From NCBI RefSeq assembly GCF_009720865.1, contig NZ_WNLA01000014.1, forward strand, positions 1 through 64,000: 64,000 nucleotides of DNA. The letters run 5' to 3'. Shown here one piece after another: positions 35,314-42,878 of the stretch; position 1 is the stretch's first letter; every line of letters begins with the position of its first letter. Below the pieces are notes generated by a model. The model was not told the origin of the DNA. It searched no databases and was given only the letters and a program-made list of their open reading frames with translations. This stretch comes from Pseudoduganella ginsengisoli (GTDB lineage: Bacteria; Pseudomonadota; Gammaproteobacteria; Burkholderiales; Burkholderiaceae_D). Position numbers and translations under genes: made by a program.

Positions 35314-35826
35314 TTAACGCCCCGCCATCGGTCCGCTATCGGCGCGGTATGTAAAACTGACGGGCGCAACCGACAAGCGCACGGTTCCCTCCAATCTTCC
35401 TAAATCAGGCACGGCAAATCCGGCATAAGTCAGCTGGTACGTGTTTTGGCCCGGCTTGAACGCATAGCTGTCGGTAATATCGAGCGTATTGGTATGGCGC
35501 ATGCCTGGTTGTACCGTGAAGTAATCCTCAGCAGTCAGCGCGCCCCGCTTGACCATCGGCCCCTGGTATTCCAACAGTTTTCCCGTCGCCGTATCGCGGA
35601 TTTCAAATAAACGGCCGAATAATTCCTTATCCGTTGCAATGGCATTGGGTACAGACATTGGATGGCCATTGGGATTGTCGAGCACGACGGTGACCAGCAC
35701 ACGTCCGCCGCTGGCATTGACCGTCAATGTTTCACTGAAAGACCTCATTAGTTTGCCCCCGGCTTGTGCAGCCAGAGGCGCGGCAAGCAACAGCGCCGCA
35801 CACGTGGCAGGTTGAAGCAATGTCAT
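35314..35826 (-). CDS. Secreted stand-alone homologue of the M35 protease pro-domain
   Basis: ATG 35826 follows GGAAGGGGGA and starts a signal peptide (MTLLQPATCAALLLAAPLAAQA). The 170-residue product has no catalytic motif but is clearly related to the N-terminal domain of the neighbouring M35 protease. FEIRDTATGKLLEYQGPMVKR then AEDYFTVQPGMRHT matches FDVTRDGVPVPYEGMIAKR then ASDYFTIQPGKSHT at the same spacing. It ends where the protease's linker begins. A separate secreted pro-domain could act as an inhibitor or folding helper for the protease. The genes are convergent, so they have separate promoters. Function is inferred. Confidence 0.85.
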   Translation of the reverse strand: MTLLQPATCAALLLAAPLAAQAGGKLMRSFSETLTVNASGGRVLVTVVLDNPNGHPMSVPNAIATDKELFGRLFEIRDTATGKLLEYQGPMVKRGALTAEDYFTVQPGMRHTNTLDITDSYAFKPGQNTYQLTYAGFAVPDLGRLEGTVRLSVAPVSFTYRADSGPMAGR

Positions 35827-35921
35827 GGTGTCCCCCTTCCGGTGACTCCGGATCCAGCCTTTGTTCAACTATAGGCCAAGCGGCCGCAGTTGCGTAGTTC
35901 TTCCCAATATCTTCCCAATAA

Positions 35922-37073
35922 TTAGCCAGGATGGCCGCCGTTTACGGATGCCATGATTTCATCGTGGCGTTCCACATCAGACTTATGGAGATAGGCTGCA
36001 GTGGTGACGATGCTGGCGTGCCCCGCCGTATCTTGCAGGGTTTTCAGCTGCACACCATTGTTTGCATGGTTGGTCAGCATGCTGTGCCGCAGCCAGTGCG
36101 CGGACGCTTGCCGCAACGCTGCCGCACTGTCTGTATCGCCCAGCACATCGGCAGCCAAGGCGGCATCGGCAAAGACGGCTTTCAGGGCGTCCGCCGCCGC
36201 TTCATCCGTTACGCGCTGCAATGCCGTCCCCCTGCTGGACAACACCAGCGGCGTACGGTCGGCGCGCGACGTTTGCGGCGGCAAGCCATACGCAGCGCGG
36301 TAGCGCCGGAAGGCATCCAGCATGTCGGGGGGAACCGGCAAACGGCGTGCCTTGTTGCCTTTACCAATCACGTCCAGCCACCAGCGGCCATTGCCTTCCG
36401 TGTACAGCGCCCCCATGTCCGCGCCAACCACTTCAGACAAGCGCGCACCCGTATGGGCATAAGCCAGCAGCAGGAAGCGGTCGCGCTCCCTCCGGCGCAA
36501 CGCAGCCTGGCTCAACGCTTCACGCTGGTCCACTGCTTTCAACGCCAGCAAGATGGCGTCCGGCGTCAGGTAGCGCGTAATGCGGGCTGCACTGGCCACC
36601 CGCACGTGGTGCACCAGCGCGCCGGGATTACGGTCCAGGTACCCGGTCTGTTCTGCAAAACGAAGCAAGCCTTTGACGGCAATGACGGCCTGGCGGCGGC
36701 TGGCATCGGACAATGGCCCGGAAAATGGCCGGTAGCGCACATCTGTCCGGGGCCATTTGGTGGCGGACACCCAATCCGGTGGCGGCGCCCGCAGGAATTC
36801 CTTGTAAAGATTAAGGTCCGCCACCGTCAACTCGCGCAGGGTTTTACGGGCTTCTTCACGGCACCACGTTAAAAAACGGAACAATTCCTTTTGCGTATTC
36901 GCTCGCGACGCAGGGCTCAGTTCGCCGTGGCCAATATATTCACGCGCCAGTTCGCTGTCGCTTTGCGCAGTCGTCAAACGTCCGGCATCGACGCCCGCAT
37001 TGGGCACCCATGCCGCCGGCAGCGCCGTGACGGGCGCCGGTTCCAGATCAATCAGGGCGAATTTACTGGTCAT
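35922..37073 (-). CDS. Tyrosine recombinase (XerC/D-like site-specific integrase)
   Basis: A 383-residue recombinase. An N-terminal SAM-like DNA-binding domain (about 45-165, SPASRANTQKELFRFLTWC) is followed by the catalytic domain with all key residues: Arg in TGARLSEV, Lys in GKGNKARRLPV, His326-x-x-Arg329 in HWLRH, His in TAGHASI, and nucleophile Tyr about 361 in AAYLHKS. It should cut and join DNA at a specific site, so it may belong to a mobile or resolved element, but no att repeats or other phage genes are seen. Its start is 109 bases from the divergent AT-hook gene, and the shared gap holds direct repeats and two palindrome sites. Confidence 0.9.
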   Translation of the reverse strand: MTSKFALIDLEPAPVTALPAAWVPNAGVDAGRLTTAQSDSELAREYIGHGELSPASRANTQKELFRFLTWCREEARKTLRELTVADLNLYKEFLRAPPPDWVSATKWPRTDVRYRPFSGPLSDASRRQAVIAVKGLLRFAEQTGYLDRNPGALVHHVRVASAARITRYLTPDAILLALKAVDQREALSQAALRRRERDRFLLLAYAHTGARLSEVVGADMGALYTEGNGRWWLDVIGKGNKARRLPVPPDMLDAFRRYRAAYGLPPQTSRADRTPLVLSSRGTALQRVTDEAAADALKAVFADAALAADVLGDTDSAAALRQASAHWLRHSMLTNHANNGVQLKTLQDTAGHASIVTTAAYLHKSDVERHDEIMASVNGGHPG

Positions 37074-37087
37074 TTATCCAGTATAAC

Positions 37088-37107
37088 ATACAGTGGTTTA
37101 TACAGTG
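37088..37107. repeat. Direct repeat ATACAGTG x2 upstream of the recombinase gene
   Basis: ATACAGTG occurs at 37088-37095 and 37100-37107, a 12-base period, in the 50 bases before the recombinase start. It could be an operator for the recombinase promoter or part of a recombination site. Confidence 0.4.
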
Positions 37108-37120
37108 CCTGGAATTTAAC

Positions 37121-37132
37121 GTGACGCGTCAC
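37121..37132. promoter_or_regulatory. Dispersed palindrome site 4 (perfect GTGACGCGTCAC), candidate operator
   Basis: Perfect copy with AT-rich shoulders (GGAATTTAAC before, TTTATTTAA after). It is 50 bases upstream of the AT-hook gene start and 48 bases upstream of the divergent recombinase. Centre-to-centre distance to the next copy is 31 bases, about three helical turns, so two dimers would sit on the same face. Confidence 0.7.
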
Positions 37133-37151
37133 TTTATTTAAGGGTATTATC

Positions 37152-37163
37152 GTTACGCGTCAC
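37152..37163. promoter_or_regulatory. Dispersed palindrome site 5 (GTTACGCGTCAC), candidate operator
   Basis: One-mismatch copy 19 bases before the AT-hook gene ATG, followed by AAATAATAG. Bound protein here would cover the ribosome site (GGGAG) region or the promoter, as expected for autoregulation. Confidence 0.65.
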
Positions 37164-37181
37164 AAATAATAGGGAGACTGC

Positions 37182-37448
37182 ATGAGCGAAGTGGAAAAAC
37201 GGGGACGGGGACGCCCGCCAAAAGACGATGCACTGACGCCGGCGGAGCGCGCCAAGCGCTACCGCGACAATAAACGGGCGGAAAAACTCGCCATGGCATT
37301 GAGCCGCGACCTGGACGACCATGCACCGGATTCGCCCCACCGCTTATTTGTCGAGCTGGATAAGGCGCTGGCGCGCGTGGTGGAACTGGAAGAACAGCTG
37401 GAACACGCGCACGAGCAAATTGCCCAATTAAAAGCGCAATTAAAGTGA
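37182..37448 (+). CDS. Small AT-hook/coiled-coil protein, putative DNA-binding partner of the dispersed palindrome
   Basis: An 88-residue, highly charged protein with GGGAG 10 bases before ATG. N-terminus: KRGRGRPPKDD, an AT-hook-like motif with the RGRP core at residues 9-12. Then LTPAERAKRYRDNKRAEKLA, a basic helix type seen in small hypothetical proteins of phages and plasmids. C-terminal residues 55-88 form regular heptads of Leu and Glu (LDKALARVVELEEQLEH onward), a likely coiled coil for dimer or tetramer formation. Three palindrome copies bracket the gene, two upstream and one over the stop codon. It fits an autoregulated DNA-organising or regulatory protein; no named family is recognised. 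Confidence 0.85.
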   Translation: MSEVEKRGRGRPPKDDALTPAERAKRYRDNKRAEKLAMALSRDLDDHAPDSPHRLFVELDKALARVVELEEQLEHAHEQIAQLKAQLK

Positions 37449-37456
37449 CGCGTCAC
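37445..37456. repeat. Dispersed palindrome site 6 (perfect GTGACGCGTCAC)
   Basis: Perfect copy that includes the TGA stop codon of the AT-hook gene (37446-37448). Upstream is AATTAAA, downstream GTGAATATG. It lies 91 bases before hscC, so it could also affect that promoter. A small hairpin (GCAACA 37468-37473 with TGTTGC 37478-37483) follows it. Confidence 0.8.
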
Positions 37457-37546
37457 GTGAATATGCGGCAACACTAATGTTGCGTATTTGGTAATCCAGC
37501 CGCCGATATCGGTTAAGATTTAAAGCTGCAACTTAAAGGACTCACA

Positions 37547-39271
37547 ATGATCGTCGGCATAGACCTGGGCACCACGAATAGTTTGATTGCGGTATGGGAA
37601 AACGGACAGGCGCGCCTGATTCCCAACAGCCTGGGCGAAGTGCTGACACCCTCTTGCGTCAGCGTCGATGAAGACGGCGCCATCCTCGTGGGACGCGCTG
37701 CCCGCGAAAGGCTGCAAACGCATCCGGCGGTCAGTGCCGCCACCTTCAAGCGCCACATGGGCAGCGATAAAATCACGCACCTGGGCAAGCGTGCATTCCG
37801 GCCGGAGGAATTGTCCGCACTGATCCTGCGTTCGCTGAAGGATGATGCGGAAGCCGCGCTGGGCCGGCCGGTAACGGAAGCCATTATTACCGTTCCCGCA
37901 TATTTTTCCGACGCGCAGCGCAAAGCGACCCGGGCAGCGGGCCAGCTGGCCGGCTTGAAAGTCGAGCGCTTGCTGAACGAGCCGACCGCCGCCGCGCTGG
38001 CCTATGGCATCCATTTGCGCGATACGGAAAGCAAATTCCTCGTGTTCGACCTCGGTGGCGGTACCTTTGACGTATCGGTACTGGATTTGTTCGACAACGT
38101 GATGGAAGTACGGGCGTCGGCCGGCGACAACTTCCTTGGCGGCGAAGATTTCGTGGGCGCCCTCGTGGAACGCTTCTTCGAACAAAACAAGATCCCTACC
38201 CCGCTGAAAAACGACGCGATTTTCATGCAGCGCCTGTATGCGCAAGCCGAACTTGCCAAGCGCGCGTTGTCCAGCGCGCCGCGGGCGGACATCCGCGTGC
38301 GCGAAGGCGCGGCGGAATATGCGATGGAACTCAATGAAGCCACGCTGGAAAAAGCGTGCGCACCGCTGCTGGCGCGTTTGCGCGATCCGGTGGAACGGGC
38401 GCTGCGCGACGCCAATATTCCGGTGGCGGAACTCGATAACATCGTGCTGGCCGGCGGCGCCACCCGCATGCCGGCCGTGCGCCGCATGGTGGCGCGCATG
38501 TTTGGCCGCTTCCCGTCCTGCGAAATCAATCCCGACGAAGTGGTGGCGCTGGGCGCCGCCGTACAGGCGGGCTTGAAAATGAATGACAAGGCGCTCGATG
38601 AAGTGGTGATGACGGACGTGGCGCCGTATTCGCTGGGTGTGTCCACGTCGATGCAGCTGGATGTCAACAATTTCTCGTCAGGCCACTTTGACCCGATTAT
38701 CGAACGCAATACCGTGGTGCCCGTCAGCCGGGTGAAACGCTATTTCCCGATCCAGGATAATCAGCGCACGCTGCAAATCGATGTGTACCAGGGCGAGGCG
38801 CGCATGGCGTGGGACAACATCAAGCTGGGCGAATTGAAAGTCGACCTGCCCGGCGGCAAGCGTGACGACAACGGCGTCGACGTGCGGTTCACCTATGACG
38901 TCAACGGCTTGCTGCAAGTGGAACTGACCCTGCTGTCGTCCGGCGATACCCACACGCTGCTGATTGAAGGCAATCCGGGATTGCTGACGGAACAGCAAAT
39001 CAACGAACGCTTTGCCGCGCTGTCTGCACTGAAAATCCACCCGCGCGACCAGATGGAAAACCGGACCTTGCTGGCGCGAGGCGAACGGCTGTACCAGCAA
39101 TTGCGCGGCGATGCGCGCGAACATTTGAGCCGCCAGATCGTACGCTTTGAACAGGCGCTGGAAACCCAGGACCAGAAAGTCATTGCACCGGCTGTCAAGG
39201 GCCTGTCTGAATTGCTTGATTATGTCGAACACGAGAATTTCACCAACCCTGTGCCGTTTGGCGACGACTAA
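37547..39271 (+). CDS. hscC: Hsp70-family chaperone HscC
   Basis: A 574-residue Hsp70 homologue with AGGA before ATG. ATPase motifs: GIDLGTTNSLIAVWENG (phosphate 1), VFDLGGGTFDVSVLD (phosphate 2), VLAGGATRMPAVRRMV (adenosine). The substrate domain is shorter than in DnaK (ends about residue 570), and the length and ATPase sequence match HscC (Hsc62), a specialised Hsp70. HscC works with a dedicated J-like partner (DjlC type); the next gene encodes exactly such a protein and starts 6 bases after the stop. Cytoplasmic; substrates are unknown. A palindrome copy sits in its upstream region. Confidence 0.93.
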   Translation: MIVGIDLGTTNSLIAVWENGQARLIPNSLGEVLTPSCVSVDEDGAILVGRAARERLQTHPAVSAATFKRHMGSDKITHLGKRAFRPEELSALILRSLKDDAEAALGRPVTEAIITVPAYFSDAQRKATRAAGQLAGLKVERLLNEPTAAALAYGIHLRDTESKFLVFDLGGGTFDVSVLDLFDNVMEVRASAGDNFLGGEDFVGALVERFFEQNKIPTPLKNDAIFMQRLYAQAELAKRALSSAPRADIRVREGAAEYAMELNEATLEKACAPLLARLRDPVERALRDANIPVAELDNIVLAGGATRMPAVRRMVARMFGRFPSCEINPDEVVALGAAVQAGLKMNDKALDEVVMTDVAPYSLGVSTSMQLDVNNFSSGHFDPIIERNTVVPVSRVKRYFPIQDNQRTLQIDVYQGEARMAWDNIKLGELKVDLPGGKRDDNGVDVRFTYDVNGLLQVELTLLSSGDTHTLLIEGNPGLLTEQQINERFAALSALKIHPRDQMENRTLLARGERLYQQLRGDAREHLSRQIVRFEQALETQDQKVIAPAVKGLSELLDYVEHENFTNPVPFGDD

Positions 39272-39277
39272 TTGGCG

Positions 39278-40798
39278 ATGAGCGGCGCCGACGCACTGCC
39301 ATGGTTCTTGCAGCGGCTGGCGCTGGATGGCTCGGCAGACCAGCGCGCGATCCGGCGCGCCTATGCGCGGGAAGTCAAACGCATCGACCAGGGCGCGGAT
39401 GCGGAAGGATTCCAGCAACTGCGCGAAGCATATGAAACAGCGCTGCGCTGGGAACAATACCAGCGCTATTACGCCCGGGCGGAAGCCGAAGCGGATGCCG
39501 CGCCTGGCGCACCACTGCCGGCAATGCCCGCAGCGGACGCGCCCGAGACGCCGGAGCGGGCTCCGGCGGCAGCACAGGAACATGTCCGCCCATCGCCGGA
39601 CAGCCCGCCCCTATTGGACCTCGATCCGCTGCAAATCGATCCCCAGCAGCTCAGCGCCGACGTATTTGAAGCCTTTATGGCAGGCTGCTCCGGCCTGGCG
39701 CAGGGACGCACGCTGCATGACTCGGCTGCATGGGAACAGCACTTGCGTACCTGCCTGCATGATGACCGCCTGGTGAACCTGGCCGCGCGGGGCATTTTTG
39801 AAGCCCGTATCGTGCACTTGCTGGCGTCAGGCTGGCGCAATGGCCATGAAACCTTGCTGGAAGCGGCAGCCGACGTGTTTGAATGGCGCCGCGACCGGCA
39901 CCGCTTGCGCCAGTTCGGCCACGCGGGCGCGATTGTCGACCGGGCAATCGATGAGCGCAGCATGTTCGACAACCAGGACCGCGACCAGAAAACCGCGCAG
40001 CGGCAAGTCATTGCGCGCTTGCGCGAGTCAGACGTGCCCGAATCGGGCCAGCTGCGTGCCGATATGCCGCACGTGGAACAAATGGCCATGCGTTTCCCCA
40101 CGTGGCTGGAACTCGTGGCCAGCATGGACAATGTGGAGCTATGGCGGACTGCTTATGCTGCGCTGCCCGACGAATTAAAGCAGCCGGTCGCGGCTGCCGA
40201 AGAAGCGCCGCCGCCGGCCGCTGCAAAACCTGGAAAAATCGGCTGGGTTTCGGCAGGCAGCACCGTGTTCTGGCTATTACTGCTGACAGCCGCCCTGCGT
40301 TTTATCCATCACGCGGTGGATCTGCCCGGGACACACGGCACGCCAGCTGTTGCCACAAACAAGCCCGGTGCGGGCCAGGCGCTGACTGGTCCCCGTACGG
40401 AACAGCAACGGAAAATTGAACAACAGTTGCGGGCAGCCGGCGCGGCGCAAGTGGAAAAATACTCGCCGCCCAGCGCTGAGCGCCTGGAAGAAATCCGCAG
40501 CCGTATCCGCTACCGCGTTACGCAAATGGAAACGCCGGGACAATATACGGTGAAATTCAAGGTCCAGCTGGATAAGCAGGGCCGGATTGAACACGTGGTG
40601 CTGCACAAGGCGTCCGGGTTGCCGTTATACGATGCCACGGTGGAAAAGGCTATCCGCAACACGCCGCCCTTCCCAACGGGAACGTCGCCACAGTTCGTGC
40701 TGTCGTATGGCCTGGAAATTATTTCGCGGCCGGCGGGACCCGCACATGAACCGGCAAACAGCGGGGAAACCGGCGCGCCGCCAACCCCGCCCCAGTAA
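39278..40798 (+). CDS. J-like co-chaperone fused to a membrane helix and a TonB C-terminal-like domain
   Basis: A 506-residue protein. Residues 1-60 are a J-like domain of the DjlC type (DQRAIRRAYAREVKRIDQGADAEGFQQLREAYETAL), lacking a canonical HPD tripeptide. A Pro/Ala linker and a helical middle (about 110-310) follow. Then comes one membrane helix (GSTVFWLLLLTAALRFI, about 325), and a C-terminal domain with the TonB_C pattern (QYTVKFKVQLDKQGRIEHVVL, SGLPLYDATVEKAIRNTPPFP). So the J end faces the cytoplasm and the TonB-like end the periplasm. It is coupled to hscC (ATG 39278; a TTG at 39272 directly after the hscC stop is possible). It may recruit HscC to the membrane and sense the envelope; this is inference. 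Confidence 0.85.
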   Translation: MSGADALPWFLQRLALDGSADQRAIRRAYAREVKRIDQGADAEGFQQLREAYETALRWEQYQRYYARAEAEADAAPGAPLPAMPAADAPETPERAPAAAQEHVRPSPDSPPLLDLDPLQIDPQQLSADVFEAFMAGCSGLAQGRTLHDSAAWEQHLRTCLHDDRLVNLAARGIFEARIVHLLASGWRNGHETLLEAAADVFEWRRDRHRLRQFGHAGAIVDRAIDERSMFDNQDRDQKTAQRQVIARLRESDVPESGQLRADMPHVEQMAMRFPTWLELVASMDNVELWRTAYAALPDELKQPVAAAEEAPPPAAAKPGKIGWVSAGSTVFWLLLLTAALRFIHHAVDLPGTHGTPAVATNKPGAGQALTGPRTEQQRKIEQQLRAAGAAQVEKYSPPSAERLEEIRSRIRYRVTQMETPGQYTVKFKVQLDKQGRIEHVVLHKASGLPLYDATVEKAIRNTPPFPTGTSPQFVLSYGLEIISRPAGPAHEPANSGETGAPPTPPQ

Positions 40799-40799
40799 C

Positions 40800-41075
40800 T
40801 CAGGCGGGCTCGTCCGGGGCGCGGAATAAGTCTTCCAGCGCCTTGCGGTCGCTCTCCTTGCGTACGCGGCTGGCCTTGCCCGTATATTCTTCTTCGATAT
40901 TGTCGCGGTAATAGCTCCACGCGGAGCCGGACGTGGACAGCTTGCGCCACACTTCGGCGCCGACACCGGAATAATCGATGGCCGTGCCATCGTCGAATTC
41001 CACCCGCAGCTGGCGCTCGCGCGCATCGTAGCCGATCGCGCGCAGCTTGCCTGCGTTAACGCGCTTCATTTCCAT
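40800..41075 (-). CDS. KTSC domain protein
   Basis: A 91-residue protein. ATG 41075 is chosen because a strong GGAGG lies 8 bases upstream and just after the terminator of the TRAP operon. The sequence MKRVNAGKLRAIGYDARERQLRVEFDDGTAIDYSGVG, then WSYYRDNIEEEY, matches the KTSC domain (a small beta-rich domain, usually RNA- or ligand-associated, also found at the end of lysyl-tRNA synthetases). The C-terminus is a charged tail. Its stop is one base from the end of the convergent J-like gene. No function beyond the domain name can be given. Confidence 0.85.
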   Translation of the reverse strand: MEMKRVNAGKLRAIGYDARERQLRVEFDDGTAIDYSGVGAEVWRKLSTSGSAWSYYRDNIEEEYTGKASRVRKESDRKALEDLFRAPDEPA

Positions 41076-41087
41076 TACACGCCTCCG

Positions 41088-41117
41088 AAAAAAAAGCGCC
41101 ACCGGCAAAGGTGGCGC
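41088..41117 (-). terminator. Rho-independent terminator of the TRAP transporter genes
   Basis: On the minus strand GCGCCACC and GGTGGCGC form an 8-bp GC-rich stem with a 6-base loop, followed by a run of eight T. It starts 6 bases after the dctM stop and ends 12 bases before the KTSC ATG, so it separates the two transcripts. Confidence 0.93.
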
Positions 41118-41123
41118 ACAGGG

Positions 41124-42878
41124 TTATTTCTTTTCAGGTTCCGCAGGTTTTTCACCGGCAGGCTTGTCTTCCGGCGTGCCAAAGTCCAGTTGCGGCGGTT
41201 CGTCGTTTTGCTCCGGCTGCGTCCACTGTTCGTTGCCCATGCTTTCCTGGTCAATGATCAGCCCGGCCGGTGCGGTTTCCGCGCCAGCCACGCCTTTATC
41301 GAGGAAGGCTGTCACCGTGGCGGGGAAGATCGCCACCAGCAGCACCATCACCAGCTGCAAGCCAACCCACGGCAATGCGCCCCAGTAAATGTCGGACGAT
41401 TTGACTTCTTTCGGCGCTACGCCGCGCAGGTAAAACAGGGCAAAGCCAAACGGCGGGTGCATGAATGACGTTTGCATATTCACGCACAGCATCACGCCAA
41501 ACCACACCAGCGCGGCCGAGGCGGCGGCTTCCGGCGTCCCCATCGACGCCAGCAGTACCGGCGTCAGCACTTTTTGCGCGACCGGCGCCAGCATCGGCAC
41601 GACAATGAAGGCGATTTCAAAGAAGTCCAGGAAGAATGCCAGGAAGAACACAAACAGGTTTACCACCAGCAGGAAGCCGATCCAGCCGCCCGGAATACCT
41701 GTAAACAAATGCTCCACCCAGCGGCCGCCATCGACGCCCTGGAACACGACGGAGAAGCAGGTAGAACCGATCAGGATGAACACCACCATGGCGGTCAGCC
41801 GCATCGTGCCCTGGTAACTCAGGACGATCAAGTCGCGCAATTCCCTGATACGGGCAGCACGCACGACCAGGTAAGCCACGGCGGCGAACAGGACGGCAAG
41901 TATGGCTTGCAGCGCCAGTTTGATGGGCGCGGCAAGGTTTTCACCTTCCTTGTCGAAGACCAGGTGCAGCGCCAGGGCCGCCAACATGGACGTCATGCCG
42001 ACGCGGAACACCAGCTTGTCGCGGCTGGAAAACGCCGGATCACGGATCACGGCCAGGATCACAGCGCCCAGCGCCCCCATGGCGCCCGACTCCGTCGGCG
42101 TGGCAATACCGGCCATCATGGTACCCAGCACCATAAAGATCAGCACGGCCGCCGGTACGATTCCGCGCAGGCACTGCTTCCACAGCGGCCAGCCGGACAG
42201 CGTATTTTCATCGCGCGGCGCGGCGGGCAGCCAGTCCGGCTTCAGGCGCGACAAGATGAACGTATACAGCGCAAACAGGGCAATCTGCACAATCGACGGC
42301 CCCCAGGCGCCCAAATACATGCTGCCCACGTCGGCACTGGCCGTCTGGGTTTTCAGCTGGTCCGCCAGCACCACCAATACCAGCGAAGGCGGCACCAGCT
42401 GCGTAATCGTGCCGGACGCGGCCAGCACGCCCGTTGCATAGCGCATGTGGTAGCCATAGCGCATCATGACGGGCAGCGAAATCATGGCCATCGCAATCAC
42501 TTGCGCGGCTACGGTGCCGGTAATGGCGCCCAGAATAAAGCCGACAATGATGACGGAATAGCCCAGGCCGCCGCGCATTTTGCCGAACAGCTGGCCCATC
42601 GAGTCCAGCATGTCTTCCGCCAGCCGGCATTTTTCCAGGATGGCGCCCATGAACGTAAAGAATGGGATCGCCAGCAACAAGTCATTGGCCAGCACACTGC
42701 CAAAAATACGCTGCGGCACGGCCTGCATAAAGGCGACATTGAAGTAACCCATCTCGATCGATATGGCGCCAAACGCCAGGCCCACCGCCAGCAGCGAAAA
42801 CGCCACCGGGAACCCCACCAGCATGAACACCACCAGGCCGCCAAACATCAGCGGCGGCATCATCTCCAAAGGAATCAT
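41124..42878 (-). CDS. dctM: TRAP transporter large permease (DctM type)
   Basis: A 584-residue protein with about 13 or more membrane helices and the DctM pattern (MFGGLVVFMLVGFPVAFSLL near the start, then GAITGTVAAQVIAMAMISLPVMMRYGY, GGRWVEHLFTGIPG, CVNMQTSFMHPPFGFALFYLRG). It is larger than typical DctM (about 430) because of an extra pair of helices in the middle (about 300-350) and a hydrophilic, acidic, Pro-rich C-terminal tail (PEQNDEPPQLDFGTPEDKP). Its start overlaps the dctQ stop (ATGA). No substrate-binding DctP gene is next to it, so the substrate cannot be guessed. A perfect terminator follows. Confidence 0.93.
   Translation of the reverse strand: MIPLEMMPPLMFGGLVVFMLVGFPVAFSLLAVGLAFGAISIEMGYFNVAFMQAVPQRIFGSVLANDLLLAIPFFTFMGAILEKCRLAEDMLDSMGQLFGKMRGGLGYSVIIVGFILGAITGTVAAQVIAMAMISLPVMMRYGYHMRYATGVLAASGTITQLVPPSLVLVVLADQLKTQTASADVGSMYLGAWGPSIVQIALFALYTFILSRLKPDWLPAAPRDENTLSGWPLWKQCLRGIVPAAVLIFMVLGTMMAGIATPTESGAMGALGAVILAVIRDPAFSSRDKLVFRVGMTSMLAALALHLVFDKEGENLAAPIKLALQAILAVLFAAVAYLVVRAARIRELRDLIVLSYQGTMRLTAMVVFILIGSTCFSVVFQGVDGGRWVEHLFTGIPGGWIGFLLVVNLFVFFLAFFLDFFEIAFIVVPMLAPVAQKVLTPVLLASMGTPEAAASAALVWFGVMLCVNMQTSFMHPPFGFALFYLRGVAPKEVKSSDIYWGALPWVGLQLVMVLLVAIFPATVTAFLDKGVAGAETAPAGLIIDQESMGNEQWTQPEQNDEPPQLDFGTPEDKPAGEKPAEPEKK

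Noticed and set aside
35922..37073. Prophage or integrative element around the tyrosine recombinase
   Set aside because: No att repeats, tRNA target, phage or conjugation genes are visible nearby; neighbours are normal chromosomal genes.
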